Shown piece by piece: positions 1-5,031 of a stretch of 6,006 bases of DNA (positions are counted from its first letter, which is position 1; every line of letters begins with the position of its first letter). The position numbers and the translations under genes are program-made. Under the pieces are notes generated by a model. It made no database searches and was not told the origin of the DNA. It saw only the letters and a program-made list of their open reading frames with translations. This DNA comes from Flavimaricola sp. (GTDB lineage Bacteria; Pseudomonadota; Alphaproteobacteria; Rhodobacterales; Rhodobacteraceae). Location of the stretch: NCBI GenBank assembly GCA_023300365.1, contig JALZWD010000165.1, positions 1 through 6,006 on the forward strand. Direction: 5' to 3'.

Positions 1-98
1 CCCAACAGTCCGCACCAGACACTGAACCGAACTCTACATCCCCCGCCAAGCAAGACAGCCGCAGCGCGCTCCAAAAACTCGCTGACAAATTCCGCTAG
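1..98 (+). CDS. C-terminal tail of an unidentified upstream gene (partial)
   Basis: An open frame enters from the left edge (first complete codon at base 3) and ends at TAG 96-98, giving 31 residues ending SALQKLADKFR. The stretch is polar (Gln, Ser, Pro, Asp, Lys) and then closes with a short amphipathic basic helix, which resembles a genuine protein C-terminus more than random translation. The stop lies 47 bases before the ATG of the serine hydrolase, in the same direction, so the two could share a transcript. I see no T-tract terminator between them. The frame is short and the family cannot be recognised. One other plus frame is also open at this edge, so the call rests on composition and position only. 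Confidence 0.45.
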   Translation, partial: QQSAPDTEPNSTSPAKQDSRSALQKLADKFR

Positions 99-130
99 CC
101 AGCCGGCGCCTGTCCGTGTCACTGTTGCGT

Positions 131-137
131 CGAAAGG
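131..137 (+). promoter_or_regulatory. Ribosome binding site deciding the serine hydrolase start
   Basis: CGAAAGG ends 8 bases before ATG 146, a good Shine-Dalgarno match and spacing. The in-frame GTG at 116 has only GC-rich sequence without an SD in front of it, so ATG 146 is the better start. Confidence 0.55.
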
Positions 138-145
138 CTTCCCCA

Positions 146-1315
146 ATGCTTCGATTTGCACTTCGCGCTTTCCTTGTTCTCGCCGTCGCTGTGGCCATTC
201 TCGCCTATACGCAACGCGACCGGATCACGCGGCTCTTGGCTGTTAACAGCCTGTTCAACGAGGACCGTATCATCGGGAATTTCACCGCGATGAACACAAT
301 GTTTGAATTTGCGCTTATGGATGGCGGCCCCACAACGCCGCTTCCCATTGGACAGGCCATGGCCCTTCCCACTGCGTGGAACGATTTCGCTGGCGAACGC
401 CGGGTGACCGCCCTTGTGGTCCTCAAAAACGGAGAAATCCTCCACGAAAGTTATCCCCTCGCCGATCTCGAAGAGGGCGATCCCGCTGCTTTGCGGCGAA
501 TTTCATGGTCGGTCGCCAAAAGCTATCTTTCGGTCTTGATGGGAATTTTGCTCGAGGACGGCACTATCGCAAGCCTTGATGATCCGGTGACAACCTATGC
601 CCCCGATCTTGTCGGCACTGCATATGACGGAGCAAGCATCCGTAATGTTCTGAACATGGCCTCTGGTGTAACGTTTGATGAAGACTACTTAGATTTTTCA
701 AGTGACATCAACCGCATGGGGCGCGTGCTCGCTTTGGGGCAAAGCATGGACGGCTTTGCCGCTGGCCTGACCGAGACATTCGCCCCTCCGGGCAGCGATT
801 GGCAATATGTCTCAATTGATACGCATATCGTCGGCATGGTCCTGCGCGGCGCGACCGGGCGCAGTGTGATAGAGTTGGTCCAAGACCACATCCTTATCCC
901 GCTTGGCCACGAACAGCCGCCCTATTACGTCACAGACGGGTACGGCGTGGCCTTTGTCCTTGGCGGTTTGAATATCACCACCCGTGACTACGCGCGGTTT
1001 GGTGCGATGGTCGCCGCAGGCGGGACATGGAATGGTACGCGGATCGTATCCGAGGATTGGATTGCTCAAAGCACGACCGCCACCGCGCCAACCGAGCAAA
1101 ACGAGATCGGCTATGGGTATCAATGGTGGATCCCGCTCGGTTCACAACCCGGCCAATTTATGGCGCGTGGCATCTACGGCCAATATATCTACATCGATCA
1201 ACCCCGCGGCGTTGTGATTGCGATGAATTCTGCCGACCGCCTGTTCCGCGAAGATGGCGTGACGGACCGCAACATCGCAATGCTACGCGAGCTCGCCGAG
1301 GCAACCGATCCATGA
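146..1315 (+). CDS. Membrane-anchored serine hydrolase, beta-lactamase/NylB-like (PF00144 fold)
   Basis: This is a 389-residue protein of the penicillin-binding/class C beta-lactamase fold. Residues about 2-21 form one hydrophobic segment after a basic N-terminus, so it is probably anchored in the inner membrane with the catalytic domain in the periplasm; there is no lipobox. Motif 1 is S122-V-A-K125 in ISWSVAKSY (nucleophile and general base). Motif 2 is Y221-V-S223 followed by DTHIVG, the Tyr-x-Ser form seen in 6-aminohexanoate-dimer hydrolase relatives. A C-terminal RGIYGQ at about 341-346 sits where the third motif (KTG or HxG in relatives) lies. ITTRDYARFG and GYGYQWW are also typical of the family. 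The substrate cannot be read from sequence: esterase, amidase, peptidase or lactamase are all possible, and true beta-lactamase activity is not implied. The stop overlaps the next ATG (ATGA), suggesting translational coupling with the DUF2237 gene. GTG 116 is an alternative start adding 10 residues. Confidence 0.88.
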   Translation: MLRFALRAFLVLAVAVAILAYTQRDRITRLLAVNSLFNEDRIIGNFTAMNTMFEFALMDGGPTTPLPIGQAMALPTAWNDFAGERRVTALVVLKNGEILHESYPLADLEEGDPAALRRISWSVAKSYLSVLMGILLEDGTIASLDDPVTTYAPDLVGTAYDGASIRNVLNMASGVTFDEDYLDFSSDINRMGRVLALGQSMDGFAAGLTETFAPPGSDWQYVSIDTHIVGMVLRGATGRSVIELVQDHILIPLGHEQPPYYVTDGYGVAFVLGGLNITTRDYARFGAMVAAGGTWNGTRIVSEDWIAQSTTATAPTEQNEIGYGYQWWIPLGSQPGQFMARGIYGQYIYIDQPRGVVIAMNSADRLFREDGVTDRNIAMLRELAEATDP

Positions 1316-1680
1316 CACCTGATCCATCCATCAACGTCCTAGGCGATCCCCTTGCGCCTTGCTCAAGTGATCCGCTCACAGGGTACTTTCGCAATGGCGC
1401 ATGCGACACCTGCACCCAAGATACAGGCAGCCACACGGTATGCGCTGTGATGACCGCCGAATTCCTTGCCTATTCAAAATACGTCGGCAATGATTTATCG
1501 ACCCCTCGCCCAGAATTCGGCTTCGCAGGCCTTAACCCCGGCGATCACTGGTGCCTGTGCGCCTCACGGTTCTTGCAAGCCCATGACGAGGGCTGCGCAC
1601 CCCGGGTATCGCTGATGGCAACACATCAGCGCGCATTGGAAATTGTGCCCCTCGACGTCTTGGAAACCTACGCCGCCTAG
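1312..1680 (+). CDS. DUF2237 family protein
   Basis: The gene encodes 122 residues and starts at the ATG overlapping the hydrolase stop by 4 bases (ATGA). The same frame is open further upstream inside the hydrolase gene, but family similarity begins only at [12 protein letters not shown], so the short start is right. Recognisable DUF2237 blocks are [14 protein letters not shown] (16-29), [14 protein letters not shown] (39-52), [13 protein letters not shown] (59-71), [14 protein letters not shown] (73-86) and the C-terminal THQRALE (104-110). There are seven cysteines (17, 31, 34, 44, 81, 83, 95), including C31-x-x-C34 and C81-x-C83, so metal binding or redox chemistry is conceivable but unproven. 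The protein looks cytosolic, with no signal or membrane segment. The family's function is unknown to me. Its stop is fused with the trpB stop on the other strand. Confidence 0.9.
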   Translation: MTPDPSINVLGDPLAPCSSDPLTGYFRNGACDTCTQDTGSHTVCAVMTAEFLAYSKYVGNDLSTPRPEFGFAGLNPGDHWCLCASRFLQAHDEGCAPRVSLMATHQRALEIVPLDVLETYAA

Positions 1681-2909
1681 GCGAATGCACCCATCTCAAA
1701 ATTCAGGGCCTTGGCCACCGTAAAGATATCCTTGTCCCCGCGGCCACACATATTCATGCAAATGATATGATCCTTGGGCAATTCCGGCGCGATCTTCATC
1801 ACGTGGGCCAAAGCGTGCGACGGCTCAAGAGCGGGAATAATCCCTTCTTGCTCACAACACAGCTGAAACGCCTCAAGCGCCTCAACATCCGTGATGCTGA
1901 CATATTTCGCGCGGCCAATCTCGTGAAGCCAAGAATGTTCTGGGCCAATGCCAGGATAATCTAGCCCGGCCGAGATCGAAAACCCTTCAAGGATCTGTCC
2001 ATCATCATCTTGCAACAAATAAGTACGGTTGCCATGCAACACACCCGGACGCCCCCCGGTCAGCGATGCACAATGCTCCATCTTGGCATTCACGCCTTTA
2101 CCACCGGCTTCAACACCGATGATATTCACCTCTTTATCGTCAAGGAACGGAAAGAAGAGACCCATCGCATTCGAGCCACCGCCAATCGCGGCGATAATTG
2201 TATCAGGCAAACGCCCCTCAGCGGCCAACATCTGTTCTTTGGCCTCTTTGCCAATGATCGCCTGAAAGTCCCGCACCATGGCAGGATAGGGATGCGGGCC
2301 TGCGACAGTGCCGATGCAATAAAACGTATCGCGCACATTCGTGACCCAATCGCGCAGCGCATCATTCATCGCGTCCTTAAGCGTGCCGCGCCCGGATGTG
2401 ACTGGTACAACCTCAGCCCCTAAAAGGCGCATGCGGAATACATTCGGGGCCTGACGTTCAACGTCGTGTGCGCCCATATAAACCACGCATTTCAATCCAA
2501 ACTTGGCGCAGACAGTCGCCGTAGCAACACCGTGTTGGCCCGCGCCTGTCTCGGCGATGATACGGGTTTTGCCCATGCGGCGGGCAAGAATGATCTGGCC
2601 GAGCACGTTGTTAATCTTGTGTGCGCCCGTGTGGTTCAACTCATCACGTTTAAGGTAAATCTTTGCGCCACCAAGGTGCTCTGTCAGACGCTCTGCAAAA
2701 TACATCGGCGAAGGACGGCCCACGTAATGCGTCCACAGATCATGCATTTCGGCCCAGAATGCATCGTCGGTCTTGGCATGTTCATAACGTGCCTCAAGAT
2801 CAAGGATCAGCGGCATCAATGTCTCAGATACAAACCGTCCGCCAAAATCGCCGAAACGGCCGTTTTCGTCTGGGCCAGTTTTGTAGGAATTCAATTGATC
2901 GTCGGGCAT
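1677..2909 (-). CDS. trpB: Tryptophan synthase beta chain
   Basis: This 410-residue PLP enzyme condenses indole (channelled from TrpA) with L-serine to give tryptophan, in the cytosol as an alpha2beta2 complex. Family signatures are [15 protein letters not shown] (19-33), GRPSP (64-68), the PLP-lysine block [10 protein letters not shown] (92-101; Schiff-base K98), [13 protein letters not shown] with E120 at the catalytic glutamate position, the phosphate-binding GGGSNAMG (243-250), and CGRGDKD (388-394). The length is normal. The residue contacting the PLP ring nitrogen (Ser377 in the Salmonella/E. coli enzyme) appears as Cys388. The start is ATG 2909, because AGGAGG lies 8 bases before it; an upstream in-frame GTG at 2933 would put that SD inside the gene. 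The gene follows the small protein and trpF on the same strand. No trpA is visible downstream, where transcription converges with DUF2237. Confidence 0.98.
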   Translation of the reverse strand: MPDDQLNSYKTGPDENGRFGDFGGRFVSETLMPLILDLEARYEHAKTDDAFWAEMHDLWTHYVGRPSPMYFAERLTEHLGGAKIYLKRDELNHTGAHKINNVLGQIILARRMGKTRIIAETGAGQHGVATATVCAKFGLKCVVYMGAHDVERQAPNVFRMRLLGAEVVPVTSGRGTLKDAMNDALRDWVTNVRDTFYCIGTVAGPHPYPAMVRDFQAIIGKEAKEQMLAAEGRLPDTIIAAIGGGSNAMGLFFPFLDDKEVNIIGVEAGGKGVNAKMEHCASLTGGRPGVLHGNRTYLLQDDDGQILEGFSISAGLDYPGIGPEHSWLHEIGRAKYVSITDVEALEAFQLCCEQEGIIPALEPSHALAHVMKIAPELPKDHIICMNMCGRGDKDIFTVAKALNFEMGAFA

Positions 2910-2917
2910 CGACTTAG

Positions 2918-2923
2918 CCTCCT
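2918..2923 (-). promoter_or_regulatory. trpB ribosome binding site
   Basis: A perfect AGGAGG on the minus strand lies 8 bases upstream of ATG 2909. It decides the trpB start against the GTG at 2933. Confidence 0.85.
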
Positions 2924-2967
2924 GTAAACGCACCCGACCGTCCTAGCGGGGAGCGGAGGTCAAGACA

Positions 2968-2979
2968 AGTTGCCCAACT
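2968..2979. repeat. Short palindrome upstream of trpB
   Basis: AGTTG-CC-CAACT is a 5-bp inverted repeat with a 2-base centre, about 60 bases before the trpB start. It could be a small operator or a minor hairpin bordering the larger cluster. It is short enough to be chance. Confidence 0.35.
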
Positions 2980-2980
2980 C

Positions 2981-3035
2981 GTGTCTCAAACAAACTTTCA
3001 AGGAAAGTTCGTTCTCAAATCCTTTTCAAGGATTT
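2981..3035. repeat. Two-hairpin repeat unit, copy A
   Basis: This unit contains two perfect inverted repeats. Hairpin 1 is AACTTTC-AAG-GAAAGTT (2993-3009; 7-bp stem, 3-nt loop). Hairpin 2 is AAATCCTT-TTC-AAGGATTT (3017-3035; 8-bp stem, 3-nt loop). They are separated by 7 bases. The unit aligns by hand with 3060-3115, starting from GTGTCT against GCGTCT. The small ORF's TGA stop (3026-3028) falls in and beside the loop of hairpin 2. The stems are AT-rich and not followed by a clear T tract on either strand, so this is not a standard terminator. Confidence 0.75.
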
Positions 3036-3352
3036 ACGCCACCTTCGAACCTCGACCCAGCGTCTGTCGAAGACTTTCGTTGAAAGTCTGTGTTCAATTC
3101 TTCCTCGAAGAATTGGGGTGCAGAAACGCTGACCTTGATTGGCTGCGCGTTGCAAAAGACAACAACTTGCCCTGCGTTTTCAACGGCGGAGAAGCCGCGG
3201 TGTTTCAACTCGGCTTCAAAACGGTCACGGCCCACCATGCGTTCCATATCTCGGATTTTTCGACGCACAACGCCACCGTCCAATGCCGCTTTTGCGCGAA
3301 ACAAACTGCGGAACCAATCTTCGGGTGTTATCGGGCGAAAGCGTTGTGTCAT
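3026..3352 (-). CDS. Small uncharacterised protein between trpF and trpB
   Basis: The protein has 108 residues from ATG 3352 (MTQRFRPITPEDWF); an ATG at 3361 would add three. ATG 3352 is preferred because AGG lies 10 bases upstream, while for 3361 it is too close. The first ~75 residues look like a compact conserved domain: PEDWFRSLFRAKAALDGGVVRRKIRDMERMVG-like basic helices, then HRGFSAVENAGQVVVFCN and a short strand QPIKV. From memory, short proteins like this sit beside trpF in Rhodobacterales and are sometimes labelled phosphoribosylanthranilate isomerase, but there is no TIM barrel here and true TrpF is next door, so that label should not be used. No catalytic motif, signal or membrane segment is visible. 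The last ~30 residues are encoded by the hairpin cluster and look low-complexity, so they may not belong to the ancestral protein. It is probably co-transcribed with trpF. Confidence 0.75.
   Translation of the reverse strand: MTQRFRPITPEDWFRSLFRAKAALDGGVVRRKIRDMERMVGRDRFEAELKHRGFSAVENAGQVVVFCNAQPIKVSVSAPQFFEEELNTDFQRKSSTDAGSRFEGGVNP
3052..3070. repeat. Weaker central inverted repeat
   Basis: TCGAC (3052-3056) and GTCGA (3066-3070) form a 5-bp stem with a 9-base loop between the two repeat copies. An outer alternative pairs CTTCGA (3043-3048) with TCGAAG (3067-3072). It is weaker than the flanking hairpins and may only fill the spacer. Confidence 0.35.
3060..3115. repeat. Two-hairpin repeat unit, copy B
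   Basis: This unit contains two perfect inverted repeats. Hairpin 3 is AGACTTTC-GTT-GAAAGTCT (3071-3089; 8-bp stem, 3-nt loop). Hairpin 4 is CAATTCTTC-CTC-GAAGAATTG (3095-3115; 9-bp stem, 3-nt loop). They are 5 bases apart. The layout matches copy A with an offset of about 78-79 bases. Stem differences are compensated: the outer A:T pair of hairpin 1 is G:C in hairpin 3, and an inner C:G of hairpin 2 is T:A in hairpin 4. The unit lies inside the 3' end of the small ORF, and hairpin 4 spans seven whole codons (QFFEEEL). Confidence 0.75.
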
Positions 3353-3388
3353 GGCACCCATACCTACGCGGGTATAGTAAACGCTAGT

Positions 3389-4060
3389 TTAACGCCGGTG
3401 CGCCGCCGCACAAAATTTTGCAATCATTGCTGGGTCTTTAACCCCTGGCGCACTCTCTACGCCTGACGACAAATCCACCTGCCGCGCGCCGGTCAGATCA
3501 ACGGCTTGGGACACATTCTCCGCCGTGAGCCCACCCGCCAGCAGCCACGGCACGGGCCAACGTCGTCCGGCAATCAAACGCCAATCAAACGGCACGCCAT
3601 TGCCGCCCAGCATCGCCGCATTTTTAGGCGGCTTTGCATCTACCAAGAGCATATCCGCAACTTGGCCATAAATATCCAAATCCGCAATGTCCTCGGGGCC
3701 CGCAACGCCAACCGCCTTCATTACCGGCAAACCGTACCGCGCCCGTACTTGCATCACGCGCTCGGGCGTTTCATGTCCATGCAACTGAATAATATCGATG
3801 GCAACTTTATCGATTATATCGTCCAAAACCGTATCAACCGGGTTCACGACCAAGGCGACTTTGGCCACGCCCATAGGTATCTCAAGGGCCAGTGCCGCAG
3901 CTTGTGCGACACTAACCGACCGTGGCGATTTAGGAAAAAAGTTTAGACCGATATACGACGCGCCTGCGTCAACTGCGGCCGCAAGGCCCACAGTTTCACG
4001 CAATCCGCATATCTTGATCCTAACATCATCGGACCGAACGCAAGCGCTGTTAGGTGCCAT
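3389..4060 (-). CDS. trpF: Phosphoribosylanthranilate isomerase
   Basis: This 223-residue (beta/alpha)8 barrel catalyses the Amadori rearrangement of N-(5'-phosphoribosyl)anthranilate to CdRP in tryptophan synthesis. Signatures in order are VRIKICGL with catalytic Cys18, [12 protein letters not shown] (38-49), VALVVNP (68-74), QLHGHE (92-97), LLVDAKPP with general-acid Asp141, [10 protein letters not shown] (174-183; phosphate loop) and [14 protein letters not shown] (196-209). The length is normal. The Val before RIKICG is GTT and cannot start translation. The nearest start is ATG 4060, giving a 13-residue lead-in and an 11-base overlap with the lapA stop. No convincing SD precedes it, so translational coupling to lapA is likely. 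In-frame alternatives are ATG 4078 and GTG 4090. The small-protein gene follows about 36 bases downstream. Confidence 0.95.
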   Translation of the reverse strand: MAPNSACVRSDDVRIKICGLRETVGLAAAVDAGASYIGLNFFPKSPRSVSVAQAAALALEIPMGVAKVALVVNPVDTVLDDIIDKVAIDIIQLHGHETPERVMQVRARYGLPVMKAVGVAGPEDIADLDIYGQVADMLLVDAKPPKNAAMLGGNGVPFDWRLIAGRRWPVPWLLAGGLTAENVSQAVDLTGARQVDLSSGVESAPGVKDPAMIAKFCAAAHRR

Positions 4061-4406
4061 CAAGCAGGGCCAACACATCGTCCCCGTCACCGTGCTTTTC
4101 GGCCTTCATGCGGCCAACTTCCCGGCGCAGCTGACTTACTTCGCGATCTTTCCGTCCAACTTCGGAACGGAACTTATGTTCCCGGATCCATTCCCAAGCG
4201 AAACCGATCAAAAGACCAAATCCAACAGCCGCTAAGATGACGACAAACAAAGGCACTTCGACCGAGAACGACAAAAGCCCCACAAACGGCCACCCAACCA
4301 ATCCCTCAGGCAAACTGCTTAAGGTAACGGGTTCTCTGTTGGCCATGCCGACGATGATCAGGCAAAGGGCAACAACGGCCCAGAAGGCATATTTGATCAG
4401 TTTCAT
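4050..4406 (-). CDS. lapA: LapA-domain (DUF1049) inner-membrane protein
   Basis: This is a 118-residue protein of the LapA/DUF1049 family. It has two hydrophobic segments (about 5-22 and 50-70) joined by a short loop containing NREPVTLS, a family hallmark. A charged helical tail follows (71-104: [20 protein letters not shown] and on), probably a cytosolic coiled coil. In Enterobacteria LapA works with LapB in controlling LPS assembly; no lapB is in this window, so the role here is only inferred. A GAGAGAG purine run just upstream of ATG 4406 may be its SD. It starts 19 bases after the ihfB stop and overlaps trpF at its 3' end, so ihfB-lapA-trpF look like one transcript. The rpsA-ihfB-lapA order is widespread in Proteobacteria. 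Confidence 0.88.
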   Translation of the reverse strand: MKLIKYAFWAVVALCLIIVGMANREPVTLSSLPEGLVGWPFVGLLSFSVEVPLFVVILAAVGFGLLIGFAWEWIREHKFRSEVGRKDREVSQLRREVGRMKAEKHGDGDDVLALLDGT

Positions 4407-4425
4407 AGTCTCTCTCTTACTGGTT

Positions 4426-4707
4426 CTACTTGCCGTTCAAACGGTCGCGCAGAAGCTTGCCGGTCTTGAAAAACGGCACATGTTTCGCCTCTACCTGCAC
4501 GGCCTCCCCAGTACGGGGGTTACGCCCCAAACGTGGGTCTCGTTTTTTAACCGAAAACGCACCAAAACCGCGCAACTCAACACGGTTACCTTCGGCCATT
4601 GCCCCGGTAATGCGGTCAAAAACAGTATTCACAATTCGCTCGACGTCGCGCTGAAATAAATGCGGATTTTCATCGGCGATCTTTTGGATCAATTCAGATC
4701 GGATCAT
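4426..4707 (-). CDS. ihfB: Integration host factor subunit beta
   Basis: This 93-residue HU/IHF-family DNA-bending protein pairs with IhfA to bend DNA sharply at specific sites in transcription, recombination and replication. It begins [17 protein letters not shown] and continues with [20 protein letters not shown] (21-40), [13 protein letters not shown] (44-56), the beta-arm RNPRTGE (62-68; Pro64 is the intercalating proline) and [15 protein letters not shown]. The length agrees with known IhfB (E. coli 94). The same frame is open to 4764, but homology and a GGGGAG-type SD 8 bases before ATG 4707 fix the short start. rpsA lies upstream on the same strand beyond a terminator, so ihfB probably has its own promoter in the gap. 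Confidence 0.97.
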   Translation of the reverse strand: MIRSELIQKIADENPHLFQRDVERIVNTVFDRITGAMAEGNRVELRGFGAFSVKKRDPRLGRNPRTGEAVQVEAKHVPFFKTGKLLRDRLNGK

Positions 4708-4715
4708 TAGGTTGG

Positions 4716-4723
4716 CTCCCCCC
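4716..4723 (-). promoter_or_regulatory. ihfB ribosome binding site
   Basis: The minus strand reads GGGGGGAG, ending 8 bases before ATG 4707. It supports this start over the longer open frame reaching 4764. Confidence 0.6.
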
Positions 4724-4769
4724 GGAGGACTATATTCGCGCCGCAGGTTGGCCCTGCTGGTCACGCATC

Positions 4770-4775
4770 AGTATA
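4770..4775 (-). promoter_or_regulatory. Candidate ihfB -10 element
   Basis: The minus strand reads TATACT (5 of 6 to TATAAT), about 60 bases upstream of ATG 4707. At a spacing of 16-18 bases the -35 position reads only TTTCTA or TTCTAG, a poor match. It would give a 5' UTR of roughly 55 bases. It is a weak prediction, supported mainly by the need for a promoter after the rpsA terminator. Confidence 0.3.
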
Positions 4776-4880
4776 GGCAAGACAACGCGATCTAGAAATA
4801 GCCAGCTTAAGAAAGAACCACGATTTGCATGAGGTTTTTCAGCCTTTTAGCGGGGAAATTAGGCTCTCTTGCTTCATCCG

Positions 4881-4897
4881 ATCACGAAAAACGTGAT
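4881..4897. repeat. Inverted repeat ATCACG-N5-CGTGAT
   Basis: A perfect 6-bp inverted repeat with an AAAAA centre lies in the rpsA-ihfB gap, about 175 bases before the ihfB start and about 80 bases past the rpsA terminator. A 17-bp dyad with an A/T centre is the size of a dimeric regulator site. A chance dyad or small hairpin is equally possible. Confidence 0.35.
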
Positions 4898-4975
4898 TAA
4901 CGCCCTCAATGATCCAAACACTACAAAACGATTCGCGCAAATAGCCCAGCTATGGCCCGACCGTCCTCACAATAG

Positions 4976-5010
4976 AAAAAGGGCCCCGCCGATTCTCACC
5001 AGCGGGGCCC
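4976..5010 (-). terminator. Rho-independent terminator of rpsA
   Basis: On the minus strand a perfect 9-bp GC-rich stem (GGGCCCCGC, 5002-5010, pairing with GCGGGGCCC, 4981-4989) encloses a 12-base loop and is followed directly by TTTTT (4976-4980). It begins 22 bases after the rpsA stop and should end most rpsA transcripts before ihfB. Confidence 0.92.
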
Positions 5011-5030
5011 CCAATTTCAAACCAAATTGG
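5011..5030. repeat. Second hairpin between the rpsA stop and its terminator
   Basis: CCAATTT (5011-5017) and AAATTGG (5024-5030) form a perfect 7-bp stem with a 6-base loop. It abuts the terminator stem on one side and lies one base from the rpsA stop on the other, so the rpsA mRNA ends in two tandem hairpins. It may protect the 3' end or assist termination. Confidence 0.6.
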
Positions 5031-5031
5031 C

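Larger units (their letters stand above)
2910..3025 (-). other. Non-coding leader upstream of trpB
   Basis: These 116 bases separate the stop of the small ORF from the trpB ATG. They hold the trpB SD, a short palindrome at 2968-2979 and the first hairpins of the inverted-repeat cluster. A weak promoter-like pair on the minus strand (TTGTCT, 17-base spacer, TAGGAC) can be drawn but matches the consensus poorly. I found no Trp-rich leader peptide of the classical attenuator type and no T-tract terminator. Confidence 0.5.
4708..5031 (-). other. Non-coding gap between rpsA and ihfB
   Basis: This is a 324-base gap. From the rpsA side it holds the inverted repeat abutting the rpsA stop, the intrinsic terminator, an ATCACG/CGTGAT inverted repeat, a possible loose hairpin AGCCT/AGGCT (4841-4865), a weak -10 element and the ihfB SD. 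A plus-strand open frame crosses it but lacks coding character. I saw no tRNA and no protein gene. It most likely carries the ihfB promoter and 5' UTR. Confidence 0.6.

Noticed and set aside
1027..1680. Long 217-residue open frame for the DUF2237 gene
   Set aside because: Its first 95 codons lie inside the serine hydrolase in another frame and have no family character. Homology begins just after the ATG at 1312.
2010..2927. Several plus-strand frames inside trpB
   Set aside because: They are antisense shadows of a clear, full-length trpB.
2910..2933. GTG 2933 as the trpB start
   Set aside because: The perfect AGGAGG would lie inside the coding region. ATG 2909 sits at ideal spacing from it.
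2993..3009. Intrinsic terminator of the trpF/small-gene transcript
   Set aside because: The 7-bp stem is AT-rich, and on the minus strand it is followed by TTTGTTTGAG rather than an uninterrupted T tract. It is weak at best.
2981..3115. CRISPR array
   Set aside because: There are only two degenerate units, made of inverted repeats with 3-base loops, with no identical direct repeats or uniform spacers.
2981..3466. Plus-strand open frame of 161 codons across the hairpin cluster
   Set aside because: It runs antisense to the small protein and the end of trpF, with no family resemblance. It is a shadow frame, helped by the palindromic sequence.
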